Of a stretch of DNA of 19,536 nucleotides, positions 14,046-19,536 are shown in pieces. The position numbers and the translations under genes are program-made. This DNA is from Chitinophaga pinensis. GTDB taxonomy: Bacteria; Bacteroidota; Bacteroidia; NS11-12g; UBA9320. The stretch lies in contig CAMDCQ010000018.1 in the NCBI GenBank assembly GCA_945890595.1, positions 1 through 19,536 of the forward strand, in the 5' to 3' direction. A model generated the notes under the pieces. That model made no database searches. It was not told the origin of the DNA and was given only the letters and a program-made list of their open reading frames with translations. Each line of letters starts with the position of its first letter. Within the stretch, counting starts at the first letter, position 1.

Positions 14046-14717
14046 TTAGTTTTTATGTAAAACCTTAGAAAAACTGGTGTTACCCTCAGTTCTCACTATA
14101 TAAACACCGCTTACAAGTTTGCTAATATCCAACGTATCGCCAGATAGTATCGTTTTTGTCATTACTACCGATCCTAAAATAGAATATACAACCAAGTTTT
14201 CTTTGCCTCCATTTATAAAGTCTATCTTAACTTGGTTGGTAGCAGGATTTGGGTACATATGAAATGATTTACCAGAAATACCTGAGATCGAAGCGCCTTT
14301 TGTCTTCATTCTCATATATACCGTATCCGCTATTTCCGGATAGAGTTTAGAACGTACAGCTACTTTAAACTCTCCTTCTCCTGGTTTATCATAAAATCCA
14401 AAACCGATTTTAAATTCCATTGCTTTACCCACGGTATGAATATACTCCACATCTCCTGGAGCATTTGTAACACACACACCGCCTGTGCACACATTTAATT
14501 CCCAAGAAGGGTCACCTAGTTGTTTGTCAATTACCTTCCAGATCATTAAAGTATCTGCTGGGTCGGTGGCGTTATTTTGTAAATACGTTTTTGCATCATA
14601 TATCTCCACCGTTTCCAAAACGCCTAAGTTAATTAGACTTTTTTGTTCAAATTTGATTTGAGCAAAAATGGATGTAGTAAAAAGAAATGCAGCTACAAGT
14701 AAAGTTGTTTTTTTCAT
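14046..14717 (-). CDS. Secreted protein with type IX secretion C-terminal sorting domain
   Basis: This 223-residue protein has a clear Sec signal peptide (MKKTTLLVAAFLFTTSIFA, cleavage likely before Gln20). The central part, about 20-145, is unrecognised; it is beta-rich in appearance and has one CTGGVC pair of cysteines that could form a disulfide. Residues about 148-223 form a T9SS sorting domain: FHMYPNPATNQVKIDF, then VYSILGSVVM, LDISKLVSGVYIVRTEG, and the final basic KVLHKN. It is predicted to cross the outer membrane by the Por system and be released or anchored. It starts 11 bases after the stop of the NFU-like gene and no promoter lies between, so it is probably co-transcribed with that cytosolic Fe-S protein. 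Its function is unknown. Confidence 0.88.
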   Translation of the reverse strand: MKKTTLLVAAFLFTTSIFAQIKFEQKSLINLGVLETVEIYDAKTYLQNNATDPADTLMIWKVIDKQLGDPSWELNVCTGGVCVTNAPGDVEYIHTVGKAMEFKIGFGFYDKPGEGEFKVAVRSKLYPEIADTVYMRMKTKGASISGISGKSFHMYPNPATNQVKIDFINGGKENLVVYSILGSVVMTKTILSGDTLDISKLVSGVYIVRTEGNTSFSKVLHKN

Positions 14718-14728
14718 GGATTAGTTAA

Positions 14729-15292
14729 TTATGCGGCTTCTGCTTCAACTGCTTCAACCTCGGGTATCATTCTTTTAAGTAAATTTTCAATTCCAGCTTT
14801 CAGCGTAAGTGTGCTACTTGGACAACCACTGCATGATCCTTTCATGGTAACCGTTACTACCCCTTTTTCAAAGCTTTTGAAATCAATTGCACCGCCATCC
14901 ATTTCTACGGCTGGGCGAACATGATCTTCCAAAAGTTGTTTGATTTTACTCACCACTTCCGACTCCTCTTCGTCTGTCAAATTTTCCTTGATTACTACAA
15001 TAGGCTTTTCTGCCTCAAGGTACTCTTGCACGAACTTTTTTAATTGAGGGATTATATCGAACCATTCATAATCAGCTTTTTTGGTAACTGATACAAAATT
15101 ATTCATGATAAAAACACCCTTCACAAAGTCATACTCAAATAACTCCTTAGCCATGGGACACGTTTCAAGACCTTCATTTGTTCTAAAGTCTATACTGTCA
15201 TTTGGCAAAATCATTTTATTAGCCACAAATTTCATGGACTCCGGGTTAGGAGTCTTCTCTGAATATATGGTTATTACGTCTGTTAATTCCAT
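14729..15292 (-). CDS. NFU1/NifU-like iron-sulfur cluster scaffold protein
   Basis: This 187-residue protein combines two domains. Residues about 5-92 form the Nfu N-terminal domain (YSEKTPNPESMKFVANK, then FEYDFVKGVFIMNNFVSVTK). Residues about 112-180 form the NifU C-terminal scaffold domain, with VRPAVEMDGGAIDF and the cluster-binding Cys-x2-Cys (Cys154, Cys157 in GSCSGCPSS). This architecture is that of mitochondrial NFU1 and related bacterial proteins, not of E. coli NfuA, whose N-terminal domain is a degenerate A-type carrier. It would receive and hand on 4Fe-4S clusters to client enzymes in the cytosol. The C-terminus is Glu/Ala-rich. It lies 60 bases downstream of the helicase-nuclease gene with its own promoter element. 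Confidence 0.94.
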   Translation of the reverse strand: MELTDVITIYSEKTPNPESMKFVANKMILPNDSIDFRTNEGLETCPMAKELFEYDFVKGVFIMNNFVSVTKKADYEWFDIIPQLKKFVQEYLEAEKPIVVIKENLTDEEESEVVSKIKQLLEDHVRPAVEMDGGAIDFKSFEKGVVTVTMKGSCSGCPSSTLTLKAGIENLLKRMIPEVEAVEAEAA

Positions 15293-15310
15293 TGTTTATT
15301 GATAACGTGA

Positions 15311-15318
15311 CAAAAGTA
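15311..15318 (-). promoter_or_regulatory. -7 promoter element of the NFU-like gene (TACTTTTG)
   Basis: CAAAAGTA on the plus strand reads TACTTTTG on the minus strand, an exact TAnnTTTG match 18 bases before the ATG at 15292. It allows transcription independent of the upstream helicase gene. A clear -33 TTG is not visible. Confidence 0.5.
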
Positions 15319-15352
15319 CTTAATGTTTTAGGATTTCTGAATCTTTATACCG

Positions 15353-18300
15353 TCATGTTTCGTCCATTGGTGACTCATTGTCCACTATTAAGCTGATCGC
15401 ATTGTAAGCCTCCTGCTTTTTATAAGAAGAATTAAAGTTACACCACTGGCATTCTTGCTCTTCGCAGCCTTTGTCAAATTCCAACTGTTGAATACTTTCA
15501 TAAGTGGACTTGATTTGCTTTTTGACAAAATCATAATGATCGTCTGTCACCATTATTTTACTTTTATGAAAACCTTCCTTATCCGGTTCAATAAAATCAA
15601 TCTCTCCACTTATTACCTTAAGATTTTGAGATGTATCACTTTCTATCAACGCCTTATAAAAGAGTACTTGTCGCCAATAATCACCGCCGTATCTTTTTTC
15701 AAAGTTAGATTCTTTGGGATTATCCTCCAATCTCGTAGGCGGACTAACTTTTTTCTTTCCATAATCCCACTTACCTGTTTTAAAGTCTACCACAGTGACT
15801 TTTTTGTCATTTAGGATGACTTTATCTATCTGCCCTCTAATAGGTACACCGTCTATTTCGCAATTTTTTAGGTAAAGCTCTGTTTTTATTTCTCCTAGAT
15901 TACCCCAACTGCTCGCGTAATTATCGTAGTATTTGGTTAATATTTCAGAACCATAATAAAGCCTTCTCTCCAGTCCTTCTTTTGTGAATGCTTCTCTGCT
16001 CCCATTCATGGCCGCCGAAAATTTAGTATTCATTAATTTTTTAGCTTCTTCTGGTGTATTTATCTCACTTAATTTCTTAAACAGTCCATCCAAGGCACTG
16101 TGCACTGCGGTTCCAAATGTGGCACTTTCTCCTTTGGCTGAAGGCACCCTCAAGATATTCTGATAAAAAAAGGTGACAGGACATTTTAAATAACTATTTA
16201 GATTAGTCGCACTAAGTCTAAAGTTTTCGACCTCTTTCTTTACAAAATCTTGTTTAATCAATGAAACGTAAGTATCGTTTTTTTGAAGAAGCATAAAATC
16301 AAAGAAATGTAAAAGTTCATCTTCAGAAGCCTCATCTTTTCTATGCACTGCTGCATTGCTTTCTTCTAGCTCTACAACGTACAAACTTTTAGTTAAAGGC
16401 TTTCCTTTATCGTCTCGCATGGCATAACTTACTTCTAGGTGAATTCTTGCTCGCGTTAAAGCCACATAAAACAATCTTCTCGTTTCTTCCTCAGACGCTT
16501 TTTGAGGTTCACCAGGAAGCAGCAAATTGAGTTTGTAAGGAAGTGCGGTTTTCTCTTTTTCCCACTTATCTTCTGTACAACCCAGCACAAACAGATAATC
16601 AAACTCAAGTCCCTTAGATCCGTGAACCGTCATTAGATTTACCCCATCTATTCCGTGTACTATTTTGTTTAGTTTAAGTCCAAGCTTGTTCTTCTCAAGC
16701 AGCTCTATTTTTTTTAAATAATCGCGAAGGGATAAGTAAGGATTGCGCGCTGTTTCTTCTTTTAAAAAATTATAGTAGGTCTTCAGACATTGTATCTGAT
16801 GAGTGGCGTCGCTGCTTGCCAATGCTCTGGAAACAAAACCCATCTTTGACATAATTCCTTCTACTAAGGTTTGTAAAGTGACATTATGCATTTCTTTTAG
16901 CCAATATTCTACATCTGCTAAAAATGCTCGAAGTTCTTTTTTACTTTCGGTATCTAATCCTAACTCTTGAGGTAAGTTGTGCAATTGCTCTCGCCAGCCA
17001 GCAGTGCGATCTTTAGCAAAATTAGCACTCATTCGTCCAATATCAAAAGCGGAGAGATACTTAAAATTATGGTAATGTAAAATCTCAAATAACAGGTGCT
17101 GACCGCTGTCTAATCGCTGACTTTCGGCAGCTAGGTATGTCAATAAATTATTAAGTTGATATACAAGAGGTACTAGAAGTACATTTTGAGATTTAGCAAC
17201 ATTGTAACTTATGCCCTCGGCTTGCAAAAACTTGATAAGTTCTTCACTTTGAGCGTGTTTTCTGTACAGTATTCCTACATTTTTAAGAGGCACTCCCGTA
17301 TCTCGCAGTTTTTTTAACTTAGCTGTAATGCCCACAATCTCATGAAATAAGTTCGGATATTCTACTATTTGTAATGCATTTTGTATGCTAGAAACGTCAT
17401 CATTTGAAGCCACAATTTCTTTATTTAGTCCAGGGACTTTACCCACTAATCGTTCATCATTGTGTTTTATTATGGCATTGCTCCCATCTAAAATGGATTG
17501 GCTTGAACGGTAGTTTTGATCCAGGACAATAAGCTTCGCATATGACTCGTATTTCTTATAAAAGTCAAATATGTTTTCGACATTAGCACCTTGAAATTTA
17601 TAAATAGATTGATCATCGTCACCTACAACAAAAACATTTGGATTTTCCCAATAACTAATAAGCGTGTATAGCAAATCATTCTGAATGCCATTCGTGTCTT
17701 GATATTCATCTACTAAAAAGTATTGATACTGTTCTTGATATTTTAGCAGCAGCTCTTCATTGGTTTGCAAAGCATGAAGCACCCAAGCCAACATATCGCT
17801 AAAATCGTAGCGTTTCCTAGTTTTTAACTTTGCGTCATATATATCAAGCAAGTTACATGCTTCTTGAAGTTTATCTAGACTCGCGCAGTGCTCATCAAAA
17901 GCCTTTTGCTTTAAGTCTCCCTTTGCAAAATCTTTATATTTTTTTTGATAATAACTTGAATCCTGACTGAGGTATTCTTCTTTTGCGAACGCTATTTTTT
18001 GGGAGATTTTAGCTGGATTAAGATTGTCTTTTTTAAGTAATCCGATTAATTTTTTGAGGTCATTGGTGTCGTAATAAACTTCACCCGTAAAACGCTTCAA
18101 TAAACTATTATTTGGCAGCTCATCTATTATTTCGTGTATAATCTCTATGGTCTCTAATTCTGAAACAGGGTCAATGTCTTGAATACCAAACAAATCCTTG
18201 TTTTCTTGTATTACCGTATTGCAAAACCCATGGTAGGTATATATGTTAACCCGATATGCTTCTGACCCTATAAATTTAACTAATCTCGATCGCAGTGCGA

Positions 18301-18502
18301 CCGTTGCTGCTTCGGTAAACGTGAGACAAATAATATTTTCGGGAGAGGCATCTGTGGTCGTCAAAATACTGGCAACGCGTGCTCCTAATACTTGCGTTTT
18401 TCCTGTGCCTGGACCAGCAACAACCATCACACAACCTTCAATGGTATCCACTGCTTTTTGCTGATTTTTATTTAATTCGGAGTAAATAGTTGAATATTCC
18501 AT
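15353..18502 (-). CDS. UvrD/PcrA-type ATP-dependent helicase with C-terminal RecB-family nuclease domain
   Basis: This protein of 1,049 residues is a superfamily 1A DNA helicase fused to a PD-(D/E)XK nuclease. Helicase motifs: Walker A GPGTGKT (30-36), LTFTEAA, DFSDML, Walker B VDEYQD (264-269), VVGDDDQSIYKFQGA, LDQNYRSSQSIL, VNLMTVHGSKGLEFD and RRLFYVALTRAR. The tail holds GQIDKV, VVDFKTGK (Asp906, Lys908) and a downstream Q-x3-Y (Gln945, Tyr949), the RecB/AddB nuclease pattern. Cysteines at 1013, 1018 and 1021, with one in YLKCPVTFFY at the start of the nuclease region, could bind a 4Fe-4S cluster as in AddB; this is inference. A repair or recombination role is likely. I prefer the ATG at 18502 (MEYSTIYSELNKNQQ) over 18526, because a promoter-like element lies between the two. 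No AddB or RecC partner is adjacent. Confidence 0.93.
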   Translation of the reverse strand: MEYSTIYSELNKNQQKAVDTIEGCVMVVAGPGTGKTQVLGARVASILTTTDASPENIICLTFTEAATVALRSRLVKFIGSEAYRVNIYTYHGFCNTVIQENKDLFGIQDIDPVSELETIEIIHEIIDELPNNSLLKRFTGEVYYDTNDLKKLIGLLKKDNLNPAKISQKIAFAKEEYLSQDSSYYQKKYKDFAKGDLKQKAFDEHCASLDKLQEACNLLDIYDAKLKTRKRYDFSDMLAWVLHALQTNEELLLKYQEQYQYFLVDEYQDTNGIQNDLLYTLISYWENPNVFVVGDDDQSIYKFQGANVENIFDFYKKYESYAKLIVLDQNYRSSQSILDGSNAIIKHNDERLVGKVPGLNKEIVASNDDVSSIQNALQIVEYPNLFHEIVGITAKLKKLRDTGVPLKNVGILYRKHAQSEELIKFLQAEGISYNVAKSQNVLLVPLVYQLNNLLTYLAAESQRLDSGQHLLFEILHYHNFKYLSAFDIGRMSANFAKDRTAGWREQLHNLPQELGLDTESKKELRAFLADVEYWLKEMHNVTLQTLVEGIMSKMGFVSRALASSDATHQIQCLKTYYNFLKEETARNPYLSLRDYLKKIELLEKNKLGLKLNKIVHGIDGVNLMTVHGSKGLEFDYLFVLGCTEDKWEKEKTALPYKLNLLLPGEPQKASEEETRRLFYVALTRARIHLEVSYAMRDDKGKPLTKSLYVVELEESNAAVHRKDEASEDELLHFFDFMLLQKNDTYVSLIKQDFVKKEVENFRLSATNLNSYLKCPVTFFYQNILRVPSAKGESATFGTAVHSALDGLFKKLSEINTPEEAKKLMNTKFSAAMNGSREAFTKEGLERRLYYGSEILTKYYDNYASSWGNLGEIKTELYLKNCEIDGVPIRGQIDKVILNDKKVTVVDFKTGKWDYGKKKVSPPTRLEDNPKESNFEKRYGGDYWRQVLFYKALIESDTSQNLKVISGEIDFIEPDKEGFHKSKIMVTDDHYDFVKKQIKSTYESIQQLEFDKGCEEQECQWCNFNSSYKKQEAYNAISLIVDNESPMDET

Positions 18503-18512
18503 TTTAGTTGAG

Positions 18513-18520
18513 CAAAGAGA
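18513..18520 (-). promoter_or_regulatory. Possible -7 promoter element of the helicase gene (TCTCTTTG)
   Basis: CAAAGAGA on the plus strand reads TCTCTTTG on the minus strand, one mismatch from TAnnTTTG, and ends ten bases before the ATG at 18502. It supports the shorter start for the helicase. Confidence 0.35.
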
Positions 18521-18743
18521 AAACATTAGATTGACATTCTGAAGATCTAGTTGCTAACATTAATCCCGATTTTTTTTATTTCGTGACGATAAAATGACAT
18601 TTGACGATATTATTCTGTATACACCCTTGATTACTATCATATTACGTAATTGTAAAGTGTCTTTTTTACACTAAGAATTGCTGTTAAACGATAATTGGTC
18701 TAAAAACGAAAATAATAAATGCCCATGTTATGCAACCTTTTTA

Positions 18744-18751
18744 GACATTTG
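18744..18751 (+). promoter_or_regulatory. Possible -7 promoter element of the GEVED/PKD surface protein gene (GACATTTG)
   Basis: GACATTTG differs by one base from TAnnTTTG and lies 19 bases before the ATG at 18771. The 244-base divergent region (18527-18770) otherwise holds no gene. It does contain a second GACATTTG at 18596-18603 and two TGACGATA words at 18584-18591 and 18602-18609. These could be regulatory, or could be chance in AT-rich DNA. Confidence 0.3.
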
Positions 18752-18770
18752 TTTCTAATAACTAAACACA

Positions 18771-19536
18771 ATGAAAAAAATGATTAAAAACAAGTACTTA
18801 ACAAAAAGCTTGCTGACGCTCTTTACAGTAGCCGTTTTCGGTTCTGCAAATGCTCAGTACTGCTCATCTGGAGCCACGTCAACGGCTGATTCAAAATGTG
18901 ACAGAGTTGTATTGGTTGGCAGTTCTGCTACTATCGATAACAACACAACTTCTACAGGATGTGCAACCTATACTGATTTCACTAGCTCAGTAGCTCCTGC
19001 AGATTTATCTCCTGGCGCAAAATACACTATAGATATTACTGTGGGTACTTGTGGTGGAAACTACGGCAGAACTGCAAACGCTTGGATTGATTACAATGGC
19101 GACGGAGATTTGACGGATGCTGGCGAGATGCTTGGAACTGGAACTAGCTCTGTTGGCACCTCTGGAACAGTAATTTCGTATAACTTTACAGTGCCTTGTA
19201 CTGCAAAGGCGGGTAACACTAGATTGAGAGTTATTGTAGTTGAAGGTACAGCAACAAACCCTTGTGCGTCTTTTACTTGGGGTGAAACTGAGGATTACAC
19301 GGTTACTGTTCTTTCTCCATCTGGAGGATTAAGCAGCAACTTCTTTGCTCCTGCTACAGCTTATGTAGGTACTCCGGTAACATTTAATAACTCTAACCAA
19401 AGCGGATACATTTCTCATAAATGGACCGTTACAGATGGTGCTACCGTAACTACGTACAACACTACAAATGTGACGCACGTATTTCCTACTTCAGGTACCA
19501 AAACTATTAAATTAGTAAGTGAAAACTGTCTTGGTA
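18771..19536 (+). CDS. Secreted GEVED/PKD-domain surface protein, N-terminal part (partial)
   Basis: The reading frame opens at ATG 18771 and stays open to the window edge, showing 255 residues. Residues 1-28 are a Sec signal peptide with a basic start (MKKMIKNKY), a hydrophobic core and FGSANA before Gln29. Residues about 30-180 form a GEVED domain: several cysteines, WIDYNGDGDLTDAGE (105-119, a calcium-loop-like D-x-N-x-D-x-D) and the signature here reading WGETEDYTVTV (170-180). From about 187 a PKD-type Ig-like domain starts (PVTFNNSNQSGYISHKWTV, then THVFPTSGTKTIKLVSENC). Proteins of this design in Bacteroidota are usually large, and a T9SS sorting domain at the missing C-terminus would be expected. 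They act at the cell surface as adhesins or proteases; nothing here shows which. It diverges from the helicase gene. Confidence 0.9.
   Translation, partial: MKKMIKNKYLTKSLLTLFTVAVFGSANAQYCSSGATSTADSKCDRVVLVGSSATIDNNTTSTGCATYTDFTSSVAPADLSPGAKYTIDITVGTCGGNYGRTANAWIDYNGDGDLTDAGEMLGTGTSSVGTSGTVISYNFTVPCTAKAGNTRLRVIVVEGTATNPCASFTWGETEDYTVTVLSPSGGLSSNFFAPATAYVGTPVTFNNSNQSGYISHKWTVTDGATVTTYNTTNVTHVFPTSGTKTIKLVSENCLG

Noticed and set aside
18651..18672. Hairpin with a T-rich loop in the helicase/GEVED divergent gap
   Set aside because: The arms are only five or six AT-rich base pairs, and no gene ends nearby, so neither terminator nor operator can be supported.
1..19536. CRISPR arrays, prophage, insertion sequences, defence islands, tRNA or rRNA genes
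   Set aside because: No regularly spaced repeats, transposase or integrase frames, phage structural genes or RNA gene signatures were seen; almost all of the window is accounted for by ordinary chromosomal genes.

Overview
The window is a piece of a low-GC Bacteroidota chromosome, most likely from a member of Flavobacteriia or a close relative. Four things point there: the 287-residue primary sigma factor lacks region 1.1; upstream regions repeatedly carry the TAnnTTTG -7 promoter element typical of this phylum, with no Shine-Dalgarno sequences; one protein has a type IX secretion (T9SS) C-terminal sorting domain, and another is a GEVED/PKD surface protein; and the gene order yceD-rpmF-plsX-fabH-accB-accC is present. 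I could not narrow the family further from sequence alone.

Layout. Positions 1-850 hold the end of ribose-phosphate pyrophosphokinase (prs), ribosomal protein L25 and a strong terminator. Positions 851-1237 have no intact gene: they hold the C-terminal remnant of an HlyD-type membrane fusion protein on the minus strand, a patch of degenerate short repeats, and a palindromic REP-like element. Then come a minus-strand NAD-dependent epimerase and, diverging from it across 40 bases, an arginase-fold protein whose metal site looks degraded. A MerR-type regulator with a cobalamin-binding half (CarH-like) follows. The primary sigma factor (minus) diverges from an isocitrate dehydrogenase, which is tightly coupled to a multi-pass membrane protein. 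pdxA comes next.

The most coherent block is 9387-13971. It starts at a promoter just before yceD and runs through L32, PlsX, FabH, AccB and AccC to a bidirectional terminator. It joins a ribosomal protein and phospholipid/fatty acid initiation: PlsX makes acyl-phosphate, FabH starts chain elongation, and AccB/AccC supply carboxylated biotin for malonyl-CoA.

From 14046 to 18502 the minus strand carries a UvrD-like helicase with a C-terminal RecB-type nuclease domain, an NFU1-like iron-sulfur scaffold, and a small secreted protein with a T9SS tail. At the right edge a large secreted GEVED/PKD protein begins on the plus strand and runs out of the window.

Most of this is housekeeping. I see no CRISPR array, prophage, transposase, defence island or tRNA, and no gene cluster I would call a new system. 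The points most worth a second look are the arginase-fold pseudoenzyme candidate, the B12/MerR regulator without carotenoid neighbours, the decayed HlyD locus with its repeats, and promoters placed almost on top of start codons.
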